A stretch of DNA of 32,617 bases from Lachnospiraceae bacterium (GCA_017526745.1 JAFXQX010000002.1:1-32617); one strand, 5' to 3'; numbered from the stretch's first letter, positions 1-7,768 are shown. Notes: generated by a model from the sequence alone, not told the origin. A program made the numbers and translations.

Positions 1-59
1 AGGGGGACGGAGGTGTTGTCTCAAAGAATTTGAGACAACACCTCCGTCCCCCTGTCTCA
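1..59. repeat. REP-like 29-nt repeat, inverted pair (left copy cut by window edge)
   Basis: Bases 31-59 are a full copy in the C-rich orientation (TGAGAC at one end, GTCTCA at the other). Bases 1-23 are the right-hand part of an oppositely oriented copy, with its first 6 nt outside the window. The linker is 7 nt. The pair can fold into one long hairpin and lies just beyond the 3' end of the ddh gene. Confidence 0.9.
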
Positions 60-60
60 G

Positions 61-99
61 CTCCGTCCCCTGTCTCACTCCTGTCTCATCCCAGTCTCA
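61..99. repeat. Degenerate fragments of the 29-nt repeat
   Basis: A partial C-rich copy (CTCCGTCCCC followed by TGTCTCA) is followed by two isolated GTCTCA-type ends at about 82-88 and 93-99. It looks like decayed or abortive repeat ends, stopping 5 nt short of the ddh stop codon. Confidence 0.6.
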
Positions 100-104
100 A
101 TAAA

Positions 105-1085
105 TCAAAGCATATGTGCTCTTATATCCTCATCCGTTGCTGCTACCAGATATCTCGGAGCAATATCAAATACTGTACGGCATCCCGTCTGTCCTTCGCC
201 GCGCAGTTTGTGGATCGCACGCGCATATGCCAAGAGCACGGAAGCCGTAAACTCCGGATTGGAATCAAGCTTTAAGCTGTACTCTACGACATGACTGTGT
301 TCCTTATCGAATCCCGTCACACCGCTCCTGAACACAAATCCGCCATGAGGGATCCCCTGATGGTCGCGGTCAAATTCCTCTTCGGAGATAAAATGAACAG
401 TCGTATCATAATCGGCAAAATAGTTGGGCATCGTCTTGATCTCCTGCTCTATCTTTGCCTTGTCAGCTCCCTCTTTTGCCACCACAAAGCATTCCCTTGT
501 ATGCTTCTGCCGTGTCGTAAGTTCGGGATTTTCGCCCTTTCTGACACTCTCTAGCGCGGATGCCACGGGAATCGTGTACTGCTTTGCATTTTTGACTCCG
601 TCGATGCGGCGGACTGCATCGGAGTGTCCCTGGCTGACGCCCTTACCCCAGAACGTGTAGTCGCTGCCCTCCGGAAGGATCGCATTTCCGAGAAGCCTCA
701 TGACGGAAAACATCCCCGGATCCCATCCGCAGGAAATGAGCGCGATATGGCCGCTCTCATTTGCCGCTTTATCAACATTCGCGAAGTGCTCGGGTATCTT
801 CGCATGCGTATCGAAACTGTCTATAACGTTAAAATCACCTGCGTACTTCGGAGTCATCTCCGGAAGGTCAGTGGCCGATCCGCCGCACAGCACGAGCACA
901 TCTATCTCATCCTTATACTTCGCGATATCATCAACGTGTTTTACCGTAACTCCGGACGTCCTGACGCTGACAGTCGAAGGATCCCTTCTTGTAAACACGT
1001 ATTTCAGCTCGATATCATCATTCTGCGCTACGGCGCTCTCAACTCCCTTTGCAAGATTTCCGTAGCCGAGTATTGCTATCTTCAA
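105..1085 (-). CDS. ddh: meso-diaminopimelate D-dehydrogenase
   Basis: NADP-dependent enzyme (EC 1.4.1.16) that makes meso-diaminopimelate from tetrahydrodipicolinate in one step, for lysine and peptidoglycan synthesis in the cytoplasm. The product starts MKIAILGYGNLAKG, a Rossmann GxGxxxxG motif, and carries Ddh-type signatures such as CGWDPGM and QGHSDAVRRI; the length of 326 aa is close to the family norm. I chose a TTG start at 1085 because GGAGG lies 8 nt upstream of it. The in-frame ATG at 1100 has no ribosome site and its own bases form part of that GGAGG. The gene follows the secreted coiled-coil gene by about 26 nt and may be cotranscribed with it. Family assignment is firm; the start is inferred. 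Confidence 0.93.
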   Translation of the reverse strand: MKIAILGYGNLAKGVESAVAQNDDIELKYVFTRRDPSTVSVRTSGVTVKHVDDIAKYKDEIDVLVLCGGSATDLPEMTPKYAGDFNVIDSFDTHAKIPEHFANVDKAANESGHIALISCGWDPGMFSVMRLLGNAILPEGSDYTFWGKGVSQGHSDAVRRIDGVKNAKQYTIPVASALESVRKGENPELTTRQKHTRECFVVAKEGADKAKIEQEIKTMPNYFADYDTTVHFISEEEFDRDHQGIPHGGFVFRSGVTGFDKEHSHVVEYSLKLDSNPEFTASVLLAYARAIHKLRGEGQTGCRTVFDIAPRYLVAATDEDIRAHML

Positions 1086-1111
1086 TGATTTTTCCTCCAT
1101 GTATTAATAAG

Positions 1112-1819
1112 TTAATTGTTTAAAAGTCTGTCATATTTTGCGCAGATATCGTGAAAATCATTCCTGATCTGAGCCAGGCGGATCTTGTCGGAATCCGTGG
1201 GAAGATCCATTGTGGCCGTAAAATCATCATACTGCTTCTGAAGTTCCGCAACAGCGTTAAGATCGGCCTGGTACTCTGCCATCTTGGCATTATACTGATT
1301 TGTCAGATCGGCAACCTGATCGGTAAGGCCCAGTGCCGACTGGGAAGCGATCGCCTGCTGAAGGAGTTGTGCCTGATAAAGGTCTCCTTTGGCAACGTCC
1401 TGCGACCCCTGGATCTTTTGCTGCATCGGATAAAGCGATGCCTCGTTCTTGAACTTTTCCTGCATTCCAGCAAGGAAGATCTCATCATCCGATCTTGAAT
1501 TTACAAAATCAAGGATCCTTCCGGCAGCATCAACCTTATCCTGCTTTTTGTCAACCTGATCATCCCAGTAATCTCTCTCATGACGCGCATGTCTGATATC
1601 GTCATCACTGGCACCGCGATCCCTCAGATCATCGAGTCTGTCCTGTGCCCTGTCCCTCTTGGACCGTGCATAGTCAAGTTCATCCCTCGAAGAATTAAGA
1701 AGGCTCTGGGCCTGGGACACAAGAATATAATCCGTTGCTTTTACAGGCCTTACGGTCAATGCGGCAAACGCTGCGGCAAGACAAACAATAGTTAACACAG
1801 ATGCAATCTTTCTTTTCAT
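1112..1819 (-). CDS. Secreted coiled-coil protein of unknown function
   Basis: A 235-aa protein with a clear signal peptide (basic MKRK, hydrophobic stretch, cleavage near VKA-TD at residue 29). Residues about 36-100 and 140-215 are rich in charged heptad-like helices (repeated Lys/Arg/Asp and Gln), suggesting a long coiled coil. There is no cysteine-rich, lipobox, LysM or catalytic motif that I recognise. GAGAGG lies just upstream of the ATG. It may act as an exported scaffold or cell-wall-associated factor, but that is only inference from export and coiled coil. It is transcribed toward ddh and could share a transcript. Confidence 0.8.
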   Translation of the reverse strand: MKRKIASVLTIVCLAAAFAALTVRPVKATDYILVSQAQSLLNSSRDELDYARSKRDRAQDRLDDLRDRGASDDDIRHARHERDYWDDQVDKKQDKVDAAGRILDFVNSRSDDEIFLAGMQEKFKNEASLYPMQQKIQGSQDVAKGDLYQAQLLQQAIASQSALGLTDQVADLTNQYNAKMAEYQADLNAVAELQKQYDDFTATMDLPTDSDKIRLAQIRNDFHDICAKYDRLLNN

Positions 1820-1852
1820 TTTCCTCTCTCCTTATGACCGGTTTGATCCGTA

Positions 1853-2827
1853 TCAGTATCCGATCTTCTTAAGTATCGTATCGATGGTCCGTGCGTTTGC
1901 CACGGAAAAATCACGTGATACATGCGGATCCTCTCCGTTTATTATACAGCGTCCGAACTGTTCTGTCTCAAGTGCATAGTTCTGTCTGGCGCTTACAATC
2001 CTCTCTGTTGTCTTTCCGGCGGCTTGTACCATATACTTAAGTTCGCCGGCCTGATTGAATTCAACATCGGATCTTATCGTACCCTTTGATCCGTGAACAA
2101 AAAGCCTGTCCTGTCTGGCCTCGCATCCGGCAGGGAATATCATCCCGACGTTAAACGCCGCACGTAAACCGCTCTTGTACAGCATCATTACCGATGTAAA
2201 AATATCCACGCCCTTATCATTAAACTCCGCATTGGCCATCACAGTATCGGGCTGCATTCCTGTCAGGTATCCGATTATCGTTGTGCAGTAACAGCCGAGA
2301 TCATACACCGCACCGCCGCCTGTTTCCTTGCGTATGCGGATATCATCAAGATAGCCCTGGGTAACAAATGCGGTTTCGATATAATCGACATCGCCGATCA
2401 TGCCGCTGTCGATATCAGACTTAAGCTGTGTGATATAAGGACTGTGGAGATATGCATAAGCTTCCATCAAAAGTACATTGTTCTTTTCGGCGGCATCAAA
2501 CATCTCTTTTACATCCGCCTCGCTAAGCGACAAAGGCTTCTCGCACAGCACGTGCTTTTTTGCCTCCAAAGCCTTTATGACCCATTCCTTATGAAGGTTG
2601 TTCGGAAGCGGGATATAGACGGCAGATACTTCAGGATCTTCAAGCAGCTTCTCATATCCCGCATAGCCTTTTGCAAATCCGAACTCTTCTTTAAAATCAT
2701 TGACCTTTGCCTCATCACGTCCGGCTATGGCGTACAGATCGCAGTTGTCTGCCTCTTTCATTCCGGGGATCGTACAGCCCCTTGCGATGCCGGCGGTTCC
2801 CAAAACGCCCCATTTAACCTTTGTCAT
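1853..2827 (-). CDS. Gfo/Idh/MocA family oxidoreductase
   Basis: 324-aa NAD(P)-dependent oxidoreductase, probably acting on a sugar or polyol. The N-terminal Rossmann motif is GVLGTAGIARG (residues 7-17). The family EKP motif is in HVLCEKPLSLSE (about residues 92-103), and a C-terminal substrate domain follows (GGGAVYDLGCY near 169). AGGAG precedes the ATG by 6 nt. The small membrane-protein gene upstream is 19 nt away, so the two are probably one operon. The sequence does not fix the substrate; trans-1,2-dihydrobenzenediol dehydrogenase-like and glucose-fructose oxidoreductase-like members share this layout. Confidence 0.88.
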   Translation of the reverse strand: MTKVKWGVLGTAGIARGCTIPGMKEADNCDLYAIAGRDEAKVNDFKEEFGFAKGYAGYEKLLEDPEVSAVYIPLPNNLHKEWVIKALEAKKHVLCEKPLSLSEADVKEMFDAAEKNNVLLMEAYAYLHSPYITQLKSDIDSGMIGDVDYIETAFVTQGYLDDIRIRKETGGGAVYDLGCYCTTIIGYLTGMQPDTVMANAEFNDKGVDIFTSVMMLYKSGLRAAFNVGMIFPAGCEARQDRLFVHGSKGTIRSDVEFNQAGELKYMVQAAGKTTERIVSARQNYALETEQFGRCIINGEDPHVSRDFSVANARTIDTILKKIGY

Positions 2828-2846
2828 ACCTGTCTCCTTTCAGGGC

Positions 2847-3116
2847 TCAGAACCGGTTTGAAAGTTCTACCATAACTCCGGCACTCATCGTCATAAAGAA
2901 AATGATCGCACACACTATCAGCACGATTATCAGATAGCAGAAGTACGATCTTGCAAAATTCCTTAAGTTTACATTCTTTGCAGAAACCGCATATACGATC
3001 AGAAATATCAACCCTATGCAGGGGATTGAGAACAAAAGCTCATACCCGAAATATCCCCACATGGATATCGGCGTATATTCCGACGGAACATTTGCAATAT
3101 TATTATTTTCAGACAT
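2847..3116 (-). CDS. Small two-helix membrane protein
   Basis: An 89-aa protein with a polar Asn-rich N-terminus and two hydrophobic segments (around residues 22-42 and 55-77). The segments are separated by a short basic loop NVNLRNFARSY, a layout common in uncharacterised Clostridia membrane proteins. I place the start at MSENNN because GGGAGG lies 7 nt upstream; an ORF extension to 3137 would put that ribosome site inside the gene. It is the first gene before the Gfo/Idh oxidoreductase. The function is unknown. Confidence 0.75.
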   Translation of the reverse strand: MSENNNIANVPSEYTPISMWGYFGYELLFSIPCIGLIFLIVYAVSAKNVNLRNFARSYFCYLIIVLIVCAIIFFMTMSAGVMVELSNRF

Positions 3117-3200
3117 AATCATTCCTCCCTTGATCAAACTTCAGAACCTCCCAACACTACATAACAGTATATTCCGAAACTCCCCCACTTTCAATACGAA

Positions 3201-3290
3201 TGAGACAGGGGGACGGAGGTGTTGTCTCATGTCAGGTCCGCGAAGCGGGCGTGACTAATTTTGAGACTCGGGGACGGAGGTATTGTCTCA
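3201..3290 (+). repeat. Composite repeat: two direct REP-like copies around a GC-rich hairpin
   Basis: Full 29-nt copies lie at 3201-3229 and 3262-3290, both in G-rich orientation. Between them, 3231-3255 forms a hairpin with 11-nt arms (GTCAGGTCCGC and GCGGGCGTGAC) and a GAA loop, with one mismatch and one G-T wobble. The same spacer occurs at 8307-8331, so this is a composite unit and not chance spacing. Confidence 0.88.
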
Positions 3291-3481
3291 AAATGACCCT
3301 CTAAGCAGAACTGCCTCAATTATTCGACTTTAAATATTATTGTTGCACCGGAACATCACCGGTGTTAATATAAACAACATCTAGGCAGTTCGATTTTCAT
3401 ATCATTAAACGTTCGTTTATTTGAAATTCCTGCTTACAATCTGCAAACTCATATCTGTTTTATTCTAGAAAGAGGTGAATT
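3291..3481 (+). other. Structured leader / possible left end of the RAYT element
   Basis: No gene. An outer inverted repeat GAACTGCCT (3308-3316) and AGGCAGTTC (3383-3391) encloses an inner hairpin CACCGG (3346-3351) and CCGGTG (3359-3364). Together with the repeats at 3201-3290 this fills the gap between 3116 and the transposase start. It could be a cruciform substrate (left end) for the transposase or a leader structure. AGAGGTGA just before 3482 is the transposase ribosome site. Confidence 0.5.
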
Positions 3482-4261
3482 ATGCCAAGAATCCCCAGAA
3501 AACAAAGCAGTACTAACGTCTATCATGTAATGATCCGCGGCAATAACAGGCAGAACATTTTCATGGACAACATGGACAGGATGACCTTTCTCAAATATCT
3601 TGCCGAATGCAAGGCCAAATTCGGCTTCAAGATATACGCATACTGCCTTATGACCAATCACGTTCACCTGCTGATCAGGGCCGAAAGCAGCACTCTTGGG
3701 TTGATATTTCGGCGCATCGACTCCCGCTACGCGATGTGGATCAATAAAAAATACGACCGCGTCGGCCATGTGTTCCAGGATCGTTTTAAAAGTGAAAATG
3801 TCGAGAACGAGCGATACTTCCTGACCGTGCTCAGGTACATCATTCAAAATCCCGCAAAAGCCGGGCTTGAAAAGCAGCCGGGAAGTTATCCCTGGACGAG
3901 TTTCCGCGAATATGAAGGCGGCCCCGGAACACTGACCGATACATCGCTTGCGATAAAGATTGCAGGGTCGCAAAAAACACTTGCCAGGTATCTGCAAACT
4001 CCTGTAAGGGAAAAAGTGATGGATATGAACGAATCTGTGCAGCATATCTCAGATGAGGCAGCAAAAAGCATCATATCGCTGATCGCTGATCATTTATCGA
4101 TCGAGGACTTCAAAAACGCAGACAAAATAGTGAGGCGGAAAAGCATTGTAGAAATGCTGGATGCGGGTCTTGACATCCGTCAGATCGTCAGGCTGACCGG
4201 CATCTCCCGGGCGACGGTTTACCGGTGTGCAAATCAATTCGAACTCACCTCGCAGCCGTAA
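3482..4261 (+). CDS. REP-associated tyrosine transposase (RAYT), Y1/IS200-like
   Basis: A 259-aa single-strand DNA transposase of the HUH Y1 superfamily. N-terminal signature NVYHVMIRGNN (residues 12-22); metal-binding HUH motif H60-V-H62 in MTNHVHLL; GHVFQDRFKS (95-104); and the YxxxNP signature in LRYIIQNPAKAGL, where Y119 is the expected nucleophile. The C-terminal extension ends in a helix-turn-helix (about 224-255, DIRQIVRLTGISRATVYR), as in many Firmicute RAYTs. It is the only plus-strand gene in the first 19 kb, starts 11 nt after AGAGGTGA, and has inverted repeats on both sides. All key residues are present, so it is probably active. Likely substrates are the 29-nt repeats in this window (inference). 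Confidence 0.93.
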   Translation: MPRIPRKQSSTNVYHVMIRGNNRQNIFMDNMDRMTFLKYLAECKAKFGFKIYAYCLMTNHVHLLIRAESSTLGLIFRRIDSRYAMWINKKYDRVGHVFQDRFKSENVENERYFLTVLRYIIQNPAKAGLEKQPGSYPWTSFREYEGGPGTLTDTSLAIKIAGSQKTLARYLQTPVREKVMDMNESVQHISDEAAKSIISLIADHLSIEDFKNADKIVRRKSIVEMLDAGLDIRQIVRLTGISRATVYRCANQFELTSQP

Positions 4262-4282
4262 CTGATATCTAAACTCTTTAAG

Positions 4283-4358
4283 CCCGCGTTTCGGATCAGT
4301 CGGCTTAAAATCACATGCTCAACCTTAAAAATCACTGCCGATTGATCCGGGGCGCGGG
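4283..4358 (+). other. Long hairpin in the 3' flank of the transposase
   Basis: Bases 4283-4304 and 4337-4358 are 22-nt arms that pair along their whole length if G-U wobbles are allowed (three U-G and one G-U), with a 32-nt loop. It begins 22 nt after the RAYT stop. There is no U-run behind it, so it is not a canonical terminator. It may be the right end of an IS200/IS605-like element or a transcript-stabilising fold. Confidence 0.6.
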
Positions 4359-4395
4359 ATGCCAAGCGAAAGCGCGGCCAGATCCTGCCAACTTT

Positions 4396-4424
4396 TGAGA
4401 CGGCACCTCCGTCCCCGAGTCTCA
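4396..4424 (-). repeat. REP-like 29-nt repeat, single copy
   Basis: Full-length copy in C-rich orientation between the transposase and the EamA gene. Its loop variant ends GGTGCC instead of GGTGTT. Confidence 0.88.
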
Positions 4425-4452
4425 ATCCCGGATCATATTTACCGGCGAAGCC

Positions 4453-4881
4453 TTACCTGTAATTGATAAAGCCCAGGCCAACCAGACAGATAAGAGCCCC
4501 GACTATCTTATTCCATGTGACGGATTCGCGAAAAATAACGTAGCCCACGATTATCAGTAAGATCGCAAGAAACGCACTCTGGACAATGAAACCCGTGCTC
4601 ACTTGCCAGCCGGCTTTATAAGCATATATCCAGCCGACTTCCAGTCCTATGATCACAATCCCAAGAACAAAGGGCGCCCAGTTAAGCTTACTGTATTCGC
4701 GTATCAGGCTTGTGTTCTCCTTCAATACAAAAAATACGACCGCCGATGCTGCCGCAGCCACCAGATACGTTACTGTAAGCGACGCGAACGGGTTCATCCC
4801 GTTCGGCACCGACTTTGCACATATCTGATACACAACGTTCGATATTACAACAAGCGCTATAGGCCAAATATAAGAAAACAT
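4453..4881 (-). CDS. EamA-like (DMT superfamily) small membrane transporter
   Basis: 142-aa integral membrane protein with about five hydrophobic helices (roughly residues 3-22, 31-52, 68-88, 95-115, 122-140), i.e. a single EamA unit. The last helix pair has the typical pattern of a conserved Glu (FRESVTWNKIVGALICLVGL). Proteins of this size act as dimers in drug/metabolite export, but no substrate can be read here. The start at 4881 is set by GGAGG 8 nt upstream; a longer ORF to 4935 would overlap the preceding gene. It is the last gene of a cyclase-macro-EamA operon, 16 nt behind the macro-domain gene. Confidence 0.8.
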   Translation of the reverse strand: MFSYIWPIALVVISNVVYQICAKSVPNGMNPFASLTVTYLVAAAASAVVFFVLKENTSLIREYSKLNWAPFVLGIVIIGLEVGWIYAYKAGWQVSTGFIVQSAFLAILLIIVGYVIFRESVTWNKIVGALICLVGLGFINYR

Positions 4882-4897
4882 TCCTGACTCCTCCGTC

Positions 4898-5437
4898 CTA
4901 TATATCAAATGAATCAAACACCGATTTTGCCTCACTCATCTCGGATGCCGAGAAAGCGCACAATTTAACATCCACTTCATAGGAGGGAAAATCATCCGCA
5001 AACTTTTTGTACGCAAGAACACACTGCTCGACCGATCTGGCTGCAGGATGATTTGAAGGATCTCCTCCGAAAATCCCCGCACTTATAAGCGGAAATGAAA
5101 TGCTGTGATATCCGTTGTCCTTCAGCACTACGAGCGAATTGTAATACGCATCAAACAGCTTGTCGTATGCGCCGGGTGTTACAGACAGATTCGGTCCGAC
5201 GGCGTGGATTATCGCACGGGCATTTGTCATGTTAAAAGATGGAGTGATCACCGCATCCCCGTCATTTAACGGCACGCGTATCCGGCTGCATGCGTTAGTC
5301 AGCTCTGTCATGCCCGCTTTTTTAAAGATCACACCGCATATACCGCCTCCTGCCCAAAGTCCGTCGTTTGCCGCATTTACTACTGCATCCACCGTCTGAT
5401 CCGCACACGATGCGTTAATAAGTTCAATTTTGCTCAT
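4898..5437 (-). CDS. Macro domain protein (ADP-ribose / O-acetyl-ADP-ribose binding)
   Basis: 179-aa single macro domain. The ligand-binding signatures are present: VVNAANDGLWAGGGICGVIF (about residues 19-38), with the NAAN and GGG(I) elements, and FPLISAGIFGGDP, the phosphate-binding loop near 116-128. Members remove ADP-ribose from proteins or hydrolyse O-acetyl-ADP-ribose. The Asn and glycine loops needed for the MacroD-type reaction are visible. It lies 9 nt behind the cyclase gene and 16 nt ahead of the EamA transporter. No partner ADP-ribosyltransferase or sirtuin is in the window. Confidence 0.88.
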   Translation of the reverse strand: MSKIELINASCADQTVDAVVNAANDGLWAGGGICGVIFKKAGMTELTNACSRIRVPLNDGDAVITPSFNMTNARAIIHAVGPNLSVTPGAYDKLFDAYYNSLVVLKDNGYHSISFPLISAGIFGGDPSNHPAARSVEQCVLAYKKFADDFPSYEVDVKLCAFSASEMSEAKSVFDSFDI

Positions 5438-5446
5438 AATAACACC

Positions 5447-6067
5447 TCAGTCCCATAGTTTCATCAAAATTGCCCTGCAGGGTGCGCCGTCTGCACCTCC
5501 GAGATTAAGCGGTGCGGCGCTTAACATATATACACCATCTGGAACATCTGCCAGTCTTATCCCTTCAAGAAGTACGATCTGTGCCGAAAGCATCGTCATA
5601 TGAACCGCTTTGGGAGCATCCTCCGGTCCGACTGTCTGGGATTCGTTCCCGAACAGTTTTATCCCCTCTTTTGCAAATACATCTGCGGCTTCTTCCGATA
5701 CTACGGCTTTTCCTTTTACCAGTATCCGAAATGATGCCCGGTCATCCGGAAAGGGATGAACCTTATCAGCTTCCCTTGCCTTCTCCATGATATGCCGCGC
5801 ATCCTCTGCCTTGATCACCCCGTCAAACCCTGCCACATACGCCGGCCCGATGAACCTGTTAAGATCAACTTTATCTATCGTTGCAGCGCCGTCTATGAAA
5901 TGGAACGGCGCATCAACATGTGTTCCGTTATGGGCACACATTTTGATGCCGGTCAGATTGCAGACGCCTCCGTTTTCGATCTTCTCCATCCATATCCTCT
6001 CCGGCTGCGGGTCTCCCGGAAACACGGTACAGTCAAAAACTTCCTGCGAAATATCATATATTTCCAT
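5447..6067 (-). CDS. Cyclase family protein (kynurenine formamidase-like metal hydrolase)
   Basis: 206-aa metal-dependent amide/ester hydrolase. The family signature HNGTHVDAPFHF (about residues 47-58) supplies the His, Asp and His metal ligands; DISQEVFDCTVFPGDP at residues 5-20 is the usual N-terminus and GNESQT lies in the usual central position. The start at MEIYD is chosen because GGAGG is 4 nt upstream; the longer ORF to 6145 is translation through a repeat (MRLGDGG). No tryptophan-degradation genes are nearby, so the true substrate is unknown. First gene of the cyclase-macro-EamA operon. Confidence 0.85.
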   Translation of the reverse strand: MEIYDISQEVFDCTVFPGDPQPERIWMEKIENGGVCNLTGIKMCAHNGTHVDAPFHFIDGAATIDKVDLNRFIGPAYVAGFDGVIKAEDARHIMEKAREADKVHPFPDDRASFRILVKGKAVVSEEAADVFAKEGIKLFGNESQTVGPEDAPKAVHMTMLSAQIVLLEGIRLADVPDGVYMLSAAPLNLGGADGAPCRAILMKLWD

Positions 6068-6081
6068 ACATCCTCCAAAAC

Positions 6082-6144
6082 TGAGACAAGGGGACGGAGG
6101 TGTTGTCTCAAAAACTGAGACAACACCTCCGTCCCCCAGTCTCA
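6082..6144. repeat. REP-like inverted pair, 5-nt linker
   Basis: Copies 6082-6110 (G-rich) and 6116-6144 (C-rich) are separated by AAAAC. They form an almost perfect 29-bp hairpin that fills the gap between the FMN-reductase stop (6149) and the cyclase ribosome site. One loop-base pair differs between the arms. Confidence 0.92.
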
Positions 6145-6148
6145 AAAA

Positions 6149-6661
6149 TCATATCTTCCGTGCAAAATTCCTTACCTCATTAAGTTTGGCTTCCGAACGG
6201 TTCTCATCGCCGCATGCCGTGATGACTCCGGCCGGCTCGATACCGGTGTATCCGGCATAGGCCTTAAACTGTGCGATCGAAGCATCATAAACATTGGGGG
6301 AAGCCGACGACAGAAGAAGGGCCGTCTTCTTTGCCTTTGCAGGCTTTCCGATGCAGTACACTCTCTGGATCGCCGCCTCGATCTGCGCGGTCATCGTAAA
6401 GTAATATATGGGGGAAGCAAATACGATCACATCAGCTTCCTTATACGCAGGCATGATCTTTTCTAGATCATCTTTCTGAACACAGCTGCCCTCTCCCTTT
6501 GTGTGGCAGTACCCGCAGCCAAGGCATCCCGCTATCTTCATCTGGCCCACATGGTATATGTCCACCTCGTGGCCGGCCGACTCTGCTCCTTCGCGAAACG
6601 CCTCAACAAGCGCATATGTGTTTTCTTTTCTGGGACTTCCGTTAAAAATCGCGATCTTCAT
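6149..6661 (-). CDS. Flavodoxin-family NAD(P)H-dependent FMN reductase
   Basis: 170-aa flavoprotein of the iron-sulfur flavoprotein / NADPH-FMN reductase group. FMN phosphate loop NGSPRKENT at residues 8-16; SPIYYFTMTAQIEAAIQR near 84-101. The cysteine cluster CLGCGYCHTKGEGSC (about 46-60) resembles the compact cluster-binding motif of iron-sulfur flavoproteins. Whether an iron-sulfur cluster binds is inference. Its ATG overlaps the stop of the upstream small gene (ATGA), so the rhomboid, small-protein and reductase genes are translationally coupled. It ends 4 nt before a repeat pair. Confidence 0.87.
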   Translation of the reverse strand: MKIAIFNGSPRKENTYALVEAFREGAESAGHEVDIYHVGQMKIAGCLGCGYCHTKGEGSCVQKDDLEKIMPAYKEADVIVFASPIYYFTMTAQIEAAIQRVYCIGKPAKAKKTALLLSSASPNVYDASIAQFKAYAGYTGIEPAGVITACGDENRSEAKLNEVRNFARKI

Positions 6662-6840
6662 GCTTTCTCCTCCATTGAATAAGTCATCATTTCATATTTC
6701 AACCTGCTCCCTTCAACTATCTCGGGAGGAAGCAACGCCCTTGCAACAAGTTTCAGATCATCGGAATCAATATCCGTTCTCCGAAGATTCGCATAATCTC
6801 CGTCTATGCTTACCACTTCATAATACCACGTTTCCATCAT
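6658..6840 (-). CDS. Small conserved-looking protein (possibly DUF3006-like)
   Basis: 60 aa, acidic, beginning METWYYEVVSIDGDYANLRR. The pattern of a short beta-rich opening, GDYA, then LLPPEIVEGSRLKYE recalls small DUF3006 proteins (IDGDYAV ... EGDVL), but the similarity is weak and by eye only. The ATG at 6840 overlaps the rhomboid stop (TGATG), and its own stop overlaps the reductase start (ATGA). This supports it being a real, coupled gene. The role is unknown. Confidence 0.65.
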   Translation of the reverse strand: MMETWYYEVVSIDGDYANLRRTDIDSDDLKLVARALLPPEIVEGSRLKYEMMTYSMEEKA

Positions 6841-7418
6841 CAACCTGCCTTCCCCGATTTCTTGTTAAATGTGTATCCGAGCATTCCTCCGACGATCCCA
6901 CCGACGATATGAGCCGTATTGGATATATTATCTCTTGCAGTGATGCCCTCAATGATCTGCTGGCCTATGAAAAAGACCGCAACCAGAATGAATGTTATCG
7001 GGATCTCGCCCTCTTTAAAACTTGTGAACGAAGACAACAGTATGAATGCGAACACCACGCCGCTCGCTCCGCAAAGGGCAGAATTCGGAAAGAAAAAAAA
7101 GTTTACGAGACTTGTCGCAAATGCAGTTACCGCAACTACGCCTGCCAGCGTCCTTGAAGTATATTTCTCCTCAAGCATCGGTCCCAGCAGAAGTATGTAA
7201 CTCATATTTCCCACATAATGGGCAAAATCAGCATGCCCGAATATATGCGTGAACGCCCTAAGCCATGTGGTCGGATAATAGACGGGCGCCCTGTATGTCA
7301 TAAACAGCACCCTTCCTAAAAATCCCCCGGTAATAAAACTTAGGATTGTTGCAACAAGACTTATGCCTACAATGCCTAATGTCACCGGAGCATTCAACGT
7401 TATCTTAAATTTCTTCAT
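6840..7418 (-). CDS. Rhomboid-family intramembrane serine protease
   Basis: 192-aa polytopic membrane protein. The catalytic serine is in the GASG motif (CGASGVVFA, about residues 114-122) and the catalytic histidine in NTAHIVGGIVGG near 165-176. The conserved HIFGHADFAHYVGNM segment (about 53-67) is the oxyanion-side His/Asn region. Rhomboids cleave transmembrane helices of client proteins in the membrane plane; the client here is unknown. Start at MKKFK with GAGG 11 nt upstream; an alternative GTG lies 3 nt earlier. The longer ORF to 7466 is repeat-derived (MRQYLRP). Confidence 0.87.
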   Translation of the reverse strand: MKKFKITLNAPVTLGIVGISLVATILSFITGGFLGRVLFMTYRAPVYYPTTWLRAFTHIFGHADFAHYVGNMSYILLLGPMLEEKYTSRTLAGVVAVTAFATSLVNFFFFPNSALCGASGVVFAFILLSSFTSFKEGEIPITFILVAVFFIGQQIIEGITARDNISNTAHIVGGIVGGMLGYTFNKKSGKAG

Positions 7419-7436
7419 CACATCATCTTCCTCTTT

Positions 7437-7465
7437 TGAGACAAGGGGACGGAGGTATTGTCTCA
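7437..7465 (+). repeat. REP-like 29-nt repeat, single copy
   Basis: Full copy in G-rich orientation (loop starts AAGGGG), 19 nt upstream of the rhomboid start. Confidence 0.9.
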
Positions 7466-7504
7466 TTCATACAGTCCCAACAAATCCTACTCTCTATACC
7501 CTCA

Positions 7505-7732
7505 TCAAACTCCAAGGTCCTTAAGGGACGAAAACAACTCAAGATCGCTCTGGGTGACCTTCATGTTTGATGTTATGGGATCCTCTCCGGGCCTCGTCAC
7601 GGTGACTTCTATAACCGTTCCCTCATCAAATCCTCTTTTCAGCATCAACTGGACAAACCCTGCAAACTTCGGATGGTTTGACCTGAATGTATTGAGTGAT
7701 GCCAGAACTTTCATGGCTGATTGCGGATTCAT
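7505..7732 (-). CDS. Small protein of unknown function
   Basis: 75-aa soluble protein with a helical first half (MNPQSAMKVLASLNTF, then HPKFAGFVQLMLKRG) and a beta-rich second half (EGTVIEVTVTRPGEDPITSNMKV) ending SDLELFSSL. This looks like a compact alpha-beta fold, and I recall similar proteins in other Lachnospiraceae without a function. GGGAG precedes the ATG by about 10 nt. It follows the HD gene by 36 nt and may be cotranscribed with it. Confidence 0.7.
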   Translation of the reverse strand: MNPQSAMKVLASLNTFRSNHPKFAGFVQLMLKRGFDEGTVIEVTVTRPGEDPITSNMKVTQSDLELFSSLKDLGV

Positions 7733-7768
7733 TATCGTATCTCTCCCTTCCTGTTTATGCTGCTTGCT

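Noticed and set aside
30-1088. Plus-strand ORFs opposite ddh (for example 624-1088)
   Set aside because: They are antisense shadows of a well-supported ddh gene, with no ribosome sites and no family resemblance.
3449-4045. 198-aa minus-strand ORF opposite the transposase
   Set aside because: Antisense shadow; the plus-strand frame has the complete RAYT signatures.
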